Assembly (NCBI GenBank): GCA_029263395.1
Contig: JAJCXO010000221.1
Location: 1 to 64,000 of the forward strand
Reading direction: 5' to 3'
DNA from: Acidobacteriota bacterium
Lineage (GTDB): Bacteria; Acidobacteriota; Thermoanaerobaculia; Multivoradales; J023
DNA: 64,000 bases
In this document: piece after piece, positions 1-8,528 of the stretch
Numbering within the stretch: the first letter of the stretch is position 1
Layout of the letters: each line of letters begins with the position of its first letter
Notes under the pieces: model-generated
Told to the model about the DNA's origin: nothing
The model's database searches: none
Seen by the model: the letters and a program-made list of their open reading frames with translations, nothing else
Made by a program: the position numbers and the translations under genes

Positions 1-238
1 GGTCCTACGGCGGGAGAAGACCCTTCCATCGTCACAACACGTCTCCTGGTGGCCTCGGGTCGGGAGTTGAAAGGTTGGAGACGTCTTGCCCCGCCGTCAG
101 GACGCACGTTGGAGCGCGGGAGTGGCTGGCTACCGCCACTCTCGGAGGTGTTGATGACGACAAAAGGTCTTCAGGGGACGGTGGGTTGATGGTCAGGCTG
201 GCTGTAAGCCTGGGGAGAATGGTATTCTCCGGCGCCTC
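1..238. other. window edge without a confident gene
   Basis: Two plus-strand frames are open from the window edge. One ends at a TGA at 187-189. The other ends at a TGA at 240-242 and would overlap the next gene by four bases (ATGA), an arrangement typical of operons. Neither translation has residues I recognise, so I cannot say which frame, if either, is the 3' end of an upstream gene. Confidence 0.35.
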
Positions 239-1477
239 ATGACGCCTTTCAATTGCCGATTTTGCGGTACAGCGCTGAGCCATGTTGTGGCTGATCTTGG
301 CTCGTCACCGTTGTCGAATTCGTATCTGAGTGCTGAGCAGATGCAACAGGCGGAGCCGACGTTTCCGCTCTGTGTGTACCTCTGCGAGCAGTGCCTGCTG
401 GTTCAGTTGCCGGAATTCGAGTCGCCGGAAGCCATCTTCGACGACACCTACGCCTACTTCTCGTCCTACTCCGATAGCTGGCTCGACCATGCGCGGCGGT
501 ATGTCGAGGGAATGATCGAGCGTTTCGGCTTTTCCAGCCAACATCAGGTGGTCGAGATCGCTTCGAACGATGGTTATCTGCTGCGATTCTTCAAGGAACG
601 CGGTGTGCCGGTACTCGGGATCGAACCGGCGGCCAATGTTGCCGCCGCAGCCGAAGAGCTCGGCATCGAAACGCGGGTCGAATTTTTTGGGGTCGAAAGC
701 GCTCAGACCCTGGCCGCTGAAGGGCGGCGTGCGGACCTTTTGCTTGGCAACAACGTGCTTGCCCACACTCCGCGGCTCAACGATTTTGTGGCGGGTCTGC
801 AGATTGCTTTGGCTGAGCACGGTGTCATCACCATGGAGTTTCCGCACTTGGTGCGCCTGATCGCTGAGAATCAGTTCGACACGATCTACCACGAACACTT
901 TTCGTATTTTTCATTCCTGGCCATCGATCGTGTGTTCGAAGCCCACCATCTGCGGATCTTCGACGTCGAGGAGTTGTCGACGCATGGCGGCTCCTTGCGG
1001 ATTTTTGCCCGCCACCAGGCCGACACGTCCCATCCGGTGACAGATCGGGTCGCGGCCTTGAGAACACGCGAACAAGAGCTTGGTCTCGAAAGCCCGGACT
1101 ATTACCGGGCGTTTGCCGAGCAGGTGCGCGAGACCAAACGCAAGCTGCTCGAATTCTTGATCGACGCCAAGCGTCAGGGGCGTTCAGTGGTCGGCTACGG
1201 CGCGCCTGCCAAAGGCAATACGTTGCTGAACTATTGTGGTATCGGTACGGACTTTCTGGACTACACCGTCGATCGCAGTCCACACAAACAGGGGCGGTTT
1301 CTCCCTGGCAGCCGAATTCCTATTCATGCTCCCGATCGCATCCGAGAGACCCGACCCGACGATCTGTTGATTCTGCCTTGGAACCTGCGTCGCGAAATCA
1401 TGGAGCAGATGGCAGATGTTCGTGACTGGGGTTGCCGCTTCGTCATCGCAATTCCCGAAGTGACGGTGTTGGACTGA
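239..1477 (+). CDS. class I SAM-dependent sugar C-methyltransferase
   Basis: Predicted to methylate carbon of an NDP-hexose, as in the TylC3/NovU-like family that makes branched deoxysugars for surface glycans or natural products. The family's three parts are visible. The N-terminal zinc-binding domain has Cys6/Cys9 and Cys49/Cys52. A Rossmann fold has SAM motif I at about residues 104-113 (VVEIASNDGY). The C-terminal domain carries GYGAPAKGNTLLNY at about 319-332. The YHEHFSYFS segment near 217-225 is the usual catalytic His/Glu region. The 412-residue length is normal. The ATG overlaps a possible upstream reading frame by four bases. The stop codon TGA (1475-1477) is supplied by a 14-bp tandem repeat. 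No sugar-nucleotide genes are visible nearby, so the substrate is unknown. Confidence 0.9.
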   Translation: MTPFNCRFCGTALSHVVADLGSSPLSNSYLSAEQMQQAEPTFPLCVYLCEQCLLVQLPEFESPEAIFDDTYAYFSSYSDSWLDHARRYVEGMIERFGFSSQHQVVEIASNDGYLLRFFKERGVPVLGIEPAANVAAAAEELGIETRVEFFGVESAQTLAAEGRRADLLLGNNVLAHTPRLNDFVAGLQIALAEHGVITMEFPHLVRLIAENQFDTIYHEHFSYFSFLAIDRVFEAHHLRIFDVEELSTHGGSLRIFARHQADTSHPVTDRVAALRTREQELGLESPDYYRAFAEQVRETKRKLLEFLIDAKRQGRSVVGYGAPAKGNTLLNYCGIGTDFLDYTVDRSPHKQGRFLPGSRIPIHAPDRIRETRPDDLLILPWNLRREIMEQMADVRDWGCRFVIAIPEVTVLD

Positions 1478-1516
1478 CTGTGTTGGACTGACTGTGTTGG
1501 ATTGACTGTGCTGGAC
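1461..1516. repeat. 14-bp tandem repeat bridging two genes
   Basis: Four imperfect copies of TGACTGTGTTGGAC lie head to tail at 1461, 1475, 1489 and 1503, with a decayed fifth from 1517. The first lies inside the methyltransferase gene and the second supplies its stop codon. The decayed fifth copy contains the ATG (1522) of the beta-lactamase. No Shine-Dalgarno sequence stands before that ATG. Confidence 0.9.
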
Positions 1517-1521
1517 TGACC

Positions 1522-2352
1522 ATGTTGCCTTCTGGACTGACCGCACTGCGTTTTGCCCTGTGCTTGCTGTTGATAGCCCCTGCTTGTGGGGCCTCGCCGG
1601 TTACGGGGCGAGACTTTTCCAGTGAGTTCGGCACCTTCCAGGGTTGTTTCATCAGTACTCGACTCGGCTCAGACGTTACCGTGGTCCACAACCGTCCGCT
1701 GTGTAACAAGCCGCTGTCACCCTGTTCGACCTTCAAGATGCCGAATGCCTTGATCGGGCTCGAAACCGGGGTCATTCCAGAGGCCGATTTTGTCATCCCT
1801 TGGGACGGCACCCAGCATTCACGCCAAGTCTTGAATCGCGATCACGATCTGCGGTCCGCGGCTGAGCTCTCGGTCTTGTGGTACTTCCAGGAGCTGGCTC
1901 GCCGGGTTGGTGCGGAGCGGATGGCGGAGCACGTCTCCAAACTTGGTTATGGCAACACGGATATCTCCGGCGGTTTGACCGAGTTTTGGCTCAGTAGCTC
2001 CCTCGAGCTCACGGCGTTTGATCAGATCGAGTTTCTCGACGGGCTTCACCGCGACACCCTGGCAGTGTCGCCGCGCTCGATGGAGATTCTGCGCGACATC
2101 CTGGTGATCGAGGCGACCGAGGACTACACCCTGCGGGGCAAAACCGGGTCGTGTCTCGCCGCTAACGGGGAGTGTTGCAGCCATGGCTGGTTTGTCGGTT
2201 CGGTGACCACCCGACACGATGAAGTCCACCTCTTCGCCACATTGGTCGAGAATGGTTGGAGCGGTGATGCACGACCGATCGCCCGCAGGATCTTGGAGAC
2301 GTTGGAGATCCTGCCTCGGGATGTCAGTGATCAGCCGTCAGAACGGCCATAA
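1522..2352 (+). CDS. class D (OXA-type) serine beta-lactamase
   Basis: Periplasmic enzyme predicted to hydrolyse beta-lactams through an acyl-enzyme on Ser69. A hydrophobic signal peptide covers about residues 1-23. Class D motifs appear in order: STFK at 69-72 (nucleophile and the lysine that is carboxylated in the family), SVL at 117-119 where most relatives have SxV, YGN at 143-145, and KTG at 207-209. GWFVG follows. The length (276 residues) is normal. The mature protein has several cysteines (for example near 42, 61, 68, 211, 218, 219), unusual for OXA enzymes. The start codon lies in a repeat tail and has no SD, so translation may be weak or coupled to the upstream gene. The 3' end overlaps the convergent permease gene by 15 bases. 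No mobile element flanks it, which suggests an intrinsic chromosomal enzyme. Confidence 0.88.
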   Translation: MLPSGLTALRFALCLLLIAPACGASPVTGRDFSSEFGTFQGCFISTRLGSDVTVVHNRPLCNKPLSPCSTFKMPNALIGLETGVIPEADFVIPWDGTQHSRQVLNRDHDLRSAAELSVLWYFQELARRVGAERMAEHVSKLGYGNTDISGGLTEFWLSSSLELTAFDQIEFLDGLHRDTLAVSPRSMEILRDILVIEATEDYTLRGKTGSCLAANGECCSHGWFVGSVTTRHDEVHLFATLVENGWSGDARPIARRILETLEILPRDVSDQPSERP

Positions 2353-4113
2353 GACGGGGATCAGCCAAGTCGACAACATCCAGATGGTGAGACTGATCGG
2401 TAGCCCGATCCGGAAGTAGTCGGAGAATTGATAACCGCCGGGGCCGTAGACCAGGGTGTTGGTCTGGTATCCGATCGGCGATAGGAAGCTCGCCGACGCC
2501 GCAAAGGCAATACAAAACGCGAACGGCCGGACGTCGACCCCCATACCGTTGGCGATTTCGATCGCAATCGGTGTCAGCAGGGCCGCGGTGGCATTGTTCG
2601 ACATCAGTTCCGTCAGCACCATGGTCAGCAGATAGAGAATCGCCAACACCGCCCTGGGCCCATAGGGACCCGCGAACTCGATCAGTTGGTTGGCAATCAA
2701 CTCTGCGCCGCCCGTTTTCTGAAGCGCCAACCCCATCGACAAGGTACCCGCAATCAGGAAGACGATCCGCAAATCGATCGCCTCATGGGCTTCTTGAATG
2801 GTCAGGCAGCGAGTCATGATCATGGCCAAACAGCCCAGGATGGCAGCAACCATGATCGGCAAGATTCCCGTCGCCGCGAGGGTAATCACCGCGACGAAAA
2901 TGCCGACCGCGGCAGTCATCTTGCGTTTGCGGTAGTGCGGGGTCGACGAGTCCTCCATGATCAGCATGAAGTCGTGGCTGTTGCGCAAGCCCTGCAGGCG
3001 GTCCCGACGACCTTGGATCAAGAGCGTGTCGCCGAAGTGCAGTTTGACGCGTCCGAGCTGTTCTCGAATGTCGCCGCCGTGCCGACGGATGGCCAAGGCG
3101 GTCGCCTGGAAGCGGCGTCGAAAGTCGATTTCCTTGAGTGTTTTTCCGATCAATCCAGAGTTGGACGAGATCACACCCTCAGCCAACAACACATCGGGAG
3201 ATTGCAGGTCTTGGTCGCCGAGTTTTACCTCGGGGTGAATATCGAGTCCTTCCGAGTGGCGGACCCGCATGATCTTGTCGATGTTACCTTTGACGATCAG
3301 CAGATCGTTCTCGCGGAGTTCGATCTCGGGCAAGAGTGAGTTCAAGCGGCTTTTCTCGCGCCGAATCTCCAGCACTTCGATGTCATTCGCGAGGCTGAGC
3401 TTGCTCTCTTTGAGCGTTTTGCCGATCAGCCGCGAACGTGGCTGAATCACCAATTCGGTGAGGTACTCCCGCAGGTGATAACTGGCGGTCAAATCTTCCT
3501 GTGCGCGGCGCGCCGGCAGCAACCTGCGGCCGAAGAACAGGAGGTAGATGATTCCAAACAGCAGAAAAAGACTGCCGAGAGGGGTGAATTCGAACATCCG
3601 GAAAGGTTCGTACCCCTGCTCTTCCAGAATCGAGCCGACGATGATGTTGGTCGAGGTACCGACATAGGTGCAGATACCGCCGAGAATTCCGGCAAAAGAG
3701 ACTGGGATCAACAGCTTGGACGGACTGATTTGTTTGTCGCGGGCGATGCCCAGCACAATCGGGATAAAAATGGCTACCGCAGCGGTGTTGTTCATGAACG
3801 CTGACAACACGCCAACCGTGCTCAGGATCACCGTCATCTGGCCGAGCTCCGTCGAGCCGCCAAGTTGCGAGATGCTGGTACCCATCTTGACGACAGCACC
3901 GGTGCGGATCAGTCCCGCGGATAACACCAACACCGCCGCCACCGTGATCGGGGCAGGGTTGGCGAAGCCGCGTAATCCCTCTTCGGGGGTCAAGATTCCG
4001 GTCGTCAGCAGCGCGGTCAGTACCAGCAGTGCGGTGACGTCGATCGGCAGCAGTTCGCGCACGAAAAGCACAAGTGCTGCTGCGAGGATGAAGAAAACGA
4101 TCCATAAGTCCAT
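2338..4113 (-). CDS. SLC13-family permease with two RCK_C domains
   Basis: Inner-membrane transporter of the citrate/sulfate/dicarboxylate (SLC13/DASS) superfamily. A hydrophobic N-terminal half of about six segments is followed by two tandem RCK_C (TrkA-C) ligand-binding domains at roughly residues 218-290 and 302-372. Both contain the repeated signature LIGKTLKE. A second hydrophobic half holds SNNAT, a conserved Ser-Asn-Asn motif of the family. Asn-rich MNNTAAVAIF in the first half is the matching motif. I start the gene at the ATG at 4113, which has GAGG seven bases upstream, rather than at an ATG 18 codons earlier with no SD. The substrate cannot be told from sequence; sulfate or organic acids are possible. 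Confidence 0.85.
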   Translation of the reverse strand: MDLWIVFFILAAALVLFVRELLPIDVTALLVLTALLTTGILTPEEGLRGFANPAPITVAAVLVLSAGLIRTGAVVKMGTSISQLGGSTELGQMTVILSTVGVLSAFMNNTAAVAIFIPIVLGIARDKQISPSKLLIPVSFAGILGGICTYVGTSTNIIVGSILEEQGYEPFRMFEFTPLGSLFLLFGIIYLLFFGRRLLPARRAQEDLTASYHLREYLTELVIQPRSRLIGKTLKESKLSLANDIEVLEIRREKSRLNSLLPEIELRENDLLIVKGNIDKIMRVRHSEGLDIHPEVKLGDQDLQSPDVLLAEGVISSNSGLIGKTLKEIDFRRRFQATALAIRRHGGDIREQLGRVKLHFGDTLLIQGRRDRLQGLRNSHDFMLIMEDSSTPHYRKRKMTAAVGIFVAVITLAATGILPIMVAAILGCLAMIMTRCLTIQEAHEAIDLRIVFLIAGTLSMGLALQKTGGAELIANQLIEFAGPYGPRAVLAILYLLTMVLTELMSNNATAALLTPIAIEIANGMGVDVRPFAFCIAFAASASFLSPIGYQTNTLVYGPGGYQFSDYFRIGLPISLTIWMLSTWLIPVLWPF

Positions 4114-4279
4114 CGATCTACCTCGAGACTCCCTGGTGGCAGATTCCAAGCACGAAACTTGGCCCACTGTAGCTCAACTGTTGGCCAAAAGGTACGGGTA
4201 GCCTCCCGTAAAAGGGCTGGCGGACACCCTCCTCAGCCTTCGTACTCACCGATTGATCAACGGGTTGGCTTGATCACTC

Positions 4280-6625
4280 TCAGACGATCTCGAGCTGAGC
4301 ATACTTGGCGAGTAGCTTTTTACGGCCTTTGCTGTCGAAGTAGATAATCAGTCGCATGTCCTCTCCCGAGCCTTCGATGTTGAGGATTCGGCCGTGCCCC
4401 AAGCTGGCATGACGAACTCGGGCGCCGCGTTTGAGTCGGCGCGCTGCCGCAGTCGGTTGGTTGACGGGGACCACCGTCAGTGAGGGTGCCGGGTCCTCGA
4501 AAGGAAGCTGGGTTTCTTGCTCCGGTTTGCGACCGAAGAAACTGTTGACCGCAGCGCTGCCCGAGGCCGGGGTGTTCACAACCGGCTTCCTTGGTTGAGA
4601 CCAGCTCGGGACGCCCCCCGAATGGGCCCCGGGGCGGTTCCATGATGGGCGTTGTGGCGCGAACAATTCGGGACTGGTTTCGATGTCCATCAGCCGAACC
4701 GGAATCTCCTCCAAGAAGCGTGAGGCTTCCTGATCTTGGTATTTGCCGGCAATCCGACGGCGACTACAGGTGGTGAGGATCAGGCGCTTTTCGGCTCGGG
4801 TCATGCCGACATAAAGCAGTCGGCGCTCCTCTTCGAGATTCTCCGGTAGTTCTTGAGCGTTGAAATGCGGCAGCACGTTTTCTTCTAGACCGGCGACGAC
4901 CACCACTGGAAACTCCAGTCCCTTGGCGCTGTGAAATGTAGTCAAGGTCACACCTGGGCGCTTTTTGAGCGCGTCGGTATCGCTGGCCAGCGAGACGTGG
5001 TCAAGGAACGCGGTGAGCAGGTCTTCTTCGGTGGAACCATAGCCGTGGGATTCAGCAAATTCCTGCACCCCGGAACGGAACTCGTCGATATTCTCGAGCC
5101 GCATCTGGCCTTCGTCGTCATGTTCGTCGAACAGATCTCTGTAGTCGGTTGCTTCGAGCAGGCGGTCGAGTACGATCGGCAGGGGCAGGTCTGCCGCGGC
5201 CTCGATCACAGGCATCATCTGATTCCGAAAACGCTCCAGCGCTTTGGCGCCACGGGCGGGAATCCCCACCAGATTGCCCTCGCACAACTTGTTCCAAGCT
5301 GCCTGGCCGGCTTCGGAAGCCGAGGCCAGCAGCCCGTCAAGGGTCTTTTTGCCGATGCCCCGCGGCGGTCGATTGACGATGCGTTCGAACGACATGTTGT
5401 CCAGGGGATTCCGTACAAACCGCAGATAAGCCAGGAGATCCTTGATCTCTGCCCGCTCATAAAAGCGCACGCCACCAACCAGCTGGTAAGGCACTCCCTG
5501 GCGCAGGAGACGGTCTTCGAACGCCCGCGTCTGGGCGTTGGTGCGGACCAGCACCGCCATATCAGAGTGCCGGTATTGGCCGACCAGGCCCTGGATCAGG
5601 TTGCTGACCCACCGCGCCTCGTCGATCTCATCGCGGGCTTTGTAGAGGAGTAGCTTTTCGCCCTCGCCAGAGTCCGTCCACAGTCGTTTGCCGCGGCGGT
5701 GGACGTTGTTGGAGACCACGGCTCCAGAAGCGTCGAGAATGTTCTGGGTGGAGCGGTAGTTGCGCTCCAACTTACGGATGGTTGCGCCAGGGAAACTGCG
5801 CTCGAATTCCAGGATGTTGTCCAACTCGGCACCCCGCCAGCGATAGATACCCTGGTCTTCGTCGCCGACGGCGGTGAGGTTGCCGCCGCTGGTGACGTCA
5901 GGATTTGCCGACACTTGTTGGATCAGCATCAACTGGGCATGGTTGGTGTCTTGAAACTCGTCCACTAACAAGTAGCGGTTGCGAGCCCGGATACGTTGCT
6001 TGAGCTCCTTGTCGCGCCGCAGCAGCTTGACCGTCAACATGATCATGTCGTCGAAGTCGACCCCGCCCGCCTCACGCATCAATGCCTGGTAACGCCGGTA
6101 GACCGGCGTCACTACGGTTTGGCCAAAGAAGTCATCCGCTTGGGCCGCAAACTGGGCCGGTTCGAGCAGGCGATTTTTGGCGCTGCTGATCGCTGACAAC
6201 ACCGCCTGCGGCCGATAGGCGTCGGAGGACATCTCGGTGGCCCGCATCGCCTTTTTGATCAGGCTCAATTGGTCGCCACTGTCAAGAATCACAAAATCCC
6301 GCGGCAAGTCGACCCGCGGACCATAGGCACGCAACAAGCGCAGCGCAAAACGATGGAACGTGCCGACAAACGCGGGCAGCGGATACAGACCGAGGAGCTC
6401 CTCGATCCGGTCTTTCATCTCGCCGGCTGCTTTGTTGGTGAACGTCACCGCCGCGATATGCGAGGGGTCGACGCTATGCTCTTGGACCAACCAGGCGACA
6501 CGGTAGGTGATCACCCGGGTCTTGCCGGAGCCGGCACCAGCTAGGAGCAACTGCGGGCCGTCACCGTGGGTGACCGCGGGCAGCTGCTCGGCGTTGAGGG
6601 CTTGATCAAAATCGAGGCGCGGCAT
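4280..6625 (-). CDS. pcrA: ATP-dependent DNA helicase, PcrA/UvrD type
   Basis: Superfamily 1A 3'-5' DNA helicase for repair and removal of obstacles from DNA. Visible motifs: Q-motif Gln14, Walker A GAGSGKT at 30-36, Walker B DEFQDTN at 222-228, motif III GDEDQGIYRWRGAE at about 254-267, then LERNYRST and, near the end of the core, VGMTRAEKRL. The last 50 residues (from about GARVRHASLGHG) form the Tudor-like C-terminal domain seen in PcrA, which contacts RNA polymerase in Bacillus. That is why I prefer PcrA over Rep. The 781-residue length is typical. The start lies four bases downstream of the glmS stop, so the two genes are probably co-transcribed. Confidence 0.93.
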   Translation of the reverse strand: MPRLDFDQALNAEQLPAVTHGDGPQLLLAGAGSGKTRVITYRVAWLVQEHSVDPSHIAAVTFTNKAAGEMKDRIEELLGLYPLPAFVGTFHRFALRLLRAYGPRVDLPRDFVILDSGDQLSLIKKAMRATEMSSDAYRPQAVLSAISSAKNRLLEPAQFAAQADDFFGQTVVTPVYRRYQALMREAGGVDFDDMIMLTVKLLRRDKELKQRIRARNRYLLVDEFQDTNHAQLMLIQQVSANPDVTSGGNLTAVGDEDQGIYRWRGAELDNILEFERSFPGATIRKLERNYRSTQNILDASGAVVSNNVHRRGKRLWTDSGEGEKLLLYKARDEIDEARWVSNLIQGLVGQYRHSDMAVLVRTNAQTRAFEDRLLRQGVPYQLVGGVRFYERAEIKDLLAYLRFVRNPLDNMSFERIVNRPPRGIGKKTLDGLLASASEAGQAAWNKLCEGNLVGIPARGAKALERFRNQMMPVIEAAADLPLPIVLDRLLEATDYRDLFDEHDDEGQMRLENIDEFRSGVQEFAESHGYGSTEEDLLTAFLDHVSLASDTDALKKRPGVTLTTFHSAKGLEFPVVVVAGLEENVLPHFNAQELPENLEEERRLLYVGMTRAEKRLILTTCSRRRIAGKYQDQEASRFLEEIPVRLMDIETSPELFAPQRPSWNRPGAHSGGVPSWSQPRKPVVNTPASGSAAVNSFFGRKPEQETQLPFEDPAPSLTVVPVNQPTAAARRLKRGARVRHASLGHGRILNIEGSGEDMRLIIYFDSKGRKKLLAKYAQLEIV

Positions 6626-6629
6626 GTTA

Positions 6630-8459
6630 TTACTCCACCGTAACGCTTTTTGCTAGGTTGCGCGGCTGATCGACGTCGCAGCCGCGGCGTACGCCGATGG
6701 TGTATGCCAGCAACTGCATCGGGATGACATTGACGATCGGTTGCAACAGCGGTGCAACCCGCGGCACCGTAATCACTTCGTCAGCGACCCCCTCGAACTC
6801 CTTGGGGTCACGGTCGGTGACCGCTAACACCACCCCGTCGCGAGCCTTGACCTGTTCCATGTTGCTGCGAACCTTCTCCGCCAAGCGGTCACCGGTGGCG
6901 ATAGCTACCACCGGCAGATCTTCGTCGATCAACGCGATTGGGCCGTGCTTCATCTCGCCCGCCGGGTATCCTTCGGCATGGATGTACGAAATCTCCTTGA
7001 GCTTGAGTGCACCTTCGAGAGCAATCGGATAGTTGATGCCGCGGCCGAGATAGAGGAAATCGCTAACCCGGTGGTAGCGGCGTCCGATGCGGGCAATCTG
7101 TTGCTCTTGGGCTAGAGCTTCGGCCACTGCTTGCGGCAGGTGGGCCAGGGCATCGAGATGCGGCCTGAGGGGGCCGACGCCTCGTACTTGGCGCAAGTAG
7201 AGAGCGAAGAGGTAGAGCGCCTCGAGTTGGGTGGTGAAAGCTTTGGTCGAGGCTACCCCGATCTCTGGGCCAGCATGGGTGTAGATTGTGCCCCCCGAGA
7301 TGCGGGTCGCCTGGCTACCGACGACGTTACAGATCGCTGCCAGCCGACCACCGCGTTCGCGGGTGGCCTCCATCGCGGCGAGGGTGTCTGCCGTTTCGCC
7401 TGATTGCGAGACGCCGATGGCCAGCACTCGGTCGTTGACGATCGGGTCGCGGTAGCGGTATTCGGAGCCATAGTCGACTTCAACCGGAATCCGCGTCAGC
7501 TCTTCGATCATGAACTTGCCGATGAGGGCAGCGTGCCACGAAGTGCCACAAGCCAGCAGGTGAATGCGCTCGACCGCTGCCAGTTGTGCGTCCGTGATGT
7601 CGAAGGTCTCGAAACCGACCTCGCCACGTTCGAAATCGACCCGCGCCGCCAGGGTATCTTGCAAAGCTTGCGGCTGCTCGTGGATCTCCTTGAGCATAAA
7701 ATGTTTGTAGCCGCCCTTCTCGATCTGGACCGGATCCCAGTCGAGCCGCTGCTCCTGGCGCTCAACGGCTTGGCCTTCAAGATCCGTGACATCGTAGCCA
7801 TCCGCCGTCAACCGGGCAATATCGCCGTTTTCGAGAAAAACCACGCGGCGGGTGTAGGCGAGTAATGCGGCCGGATCAGAGGCCAGGAACTGCTCCTGAT
7901 CGCCGAGGCCAAGCAGCAACGGTGGCCCCCGCCGAGCGACGACGATCTCCCGTTCCTGCGACGTGGTGCTGACCGCCGCAAAGGCGTACATGCCCTCGAG
8001 TTCTCGGCACGTTATGGTGACCGCTTCTCTGAGGTCATGCCCATCCTCTAGGTGTGCCGAAATCAGATTGGCAACCACCTCGGTGTCCGTGTCCGAGGTG
8101 AAGGTCCAGCCTGTTTCAAGCAGCCGGTGTTTGATCTGCAGGAAGTTTTCGATGATTCCGTTGTGGATCAGCGCGACACGCTTTTTTGCATCGACGATCG
8201 GGTGCGCGTTGCGTTCCAGCGGTGGCCCGTGGGTAGCCCATCGAGTGTGGCCGAGGCCATGAGAACCGGCGATCGAGCTTGTCGCCAAGCTCTCTTTGAG
8301 TCGCTCGAGTTTGCCTTCGGCGCGCACGGTCTCGAGCTTGCCGTCGCGGACTACGACAACTCCAGCCGAGTCATAACCCCGGTATTCCAGGGTCTGCAAG
8401 CCATCCATCAATAACGGCACAACATCACGGTGCCCAACGTATCCCACGATTCCACACAT
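6630..8459 (-). CDS. glmS: glutamine--fructose-6-phosphate aminotransferase
   Basis: Makes glucosamine-6-phosphate from fructose-6-phosphate and glutamine, the first step to UDP-GlcNAc for peptidoglycan and LPS. The N-terminus MCGIVGYVGH places the catalytic Cys immediately after the initiator Met (class II glutaminase). HTRWATHG and the NGIIEN loop follow. Two SIS sugar-isomerase domains occupy about residues 280-430 and 450-600, and the protein ends with the diagnostic NLAKSVTVE. It is 609 residues, as expected. The gap to glmU is only about 70 bases, too short for a glmS ribozyme, and none is seen. Confidence 0.96.
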   Translation of the reverse strand: MCGIVGYVGHRDVVPLLMDGLQTLEYRGYDSAGVVVVRDGKLETVRAEGKLERLKESLATSSIAGSHGLGHTRWATHGPPLERNAHPIVDAKKRVALIHNGIIENFLQIKHRLLETGWTFTSDTDTEVVANLISAHLEDGHDLREAVTITCRELEGMYAFAAVSTTSQEREIVVARRGPPLLLGLGDQEQFLASDPAALLAYTRRVVFLENGDIARLTADGYDVTDLEGQAVERQEQRLDWDPVQIEKGGYKHFMLKEIHEQPQALQDTLAARVDFERGEVGFETFDITDAQLAAVERIHLLACGTSWHAALIGKFMIEELTRIPVEVDYGSEYRYRDPIVNDRVLAIGVSQSGETADTLAAMEATRERGGRLAAICNVVGSQATRISGGTIYTHAGPEIGVASTKAFTTQLEALYLFALYLRQVRGVGPLRPHLDALAHLPQAVAEALAQEQQIARIGRRYHRVSDFLYLGRGINYPIALEGALKLKEISYIHAEGYPAGEMKHGPIALIDEDLPVVAIATGDRLAEKVRSNMEQVKARDGVVLAVTDRDPKEFEGVADEVITVPRVAPLLQPIVNVIPMQLLAYTIGVRRGCDVDQPRNLAKSVTVE

Positions 8460-8528
8460 TAGATCGTTCGCCTCCGATTCAGGTTGTACGTCACATCGGG
8501 TCTGCGTCGCGTTACTGTTTGCGACCTA

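Noticed and set aside
1522-2352. Mobile resistance gene cassette
   Set aside because: No integron attC site, insertion sequence or resistance neighbours; flanked by chromosomal genes.
2686-3339. Long plus-strand frames inside the SLC13 gene
   Set aside because: Antisense shadows with composition typical of reversed GC-rich codons, no domains.
8460-8528. glmS ribozyme or other riboswitch before glmS
   Set aside because: The gap to glmU is about 70 bases, too short for the ribozyme, and no core elements are seen.
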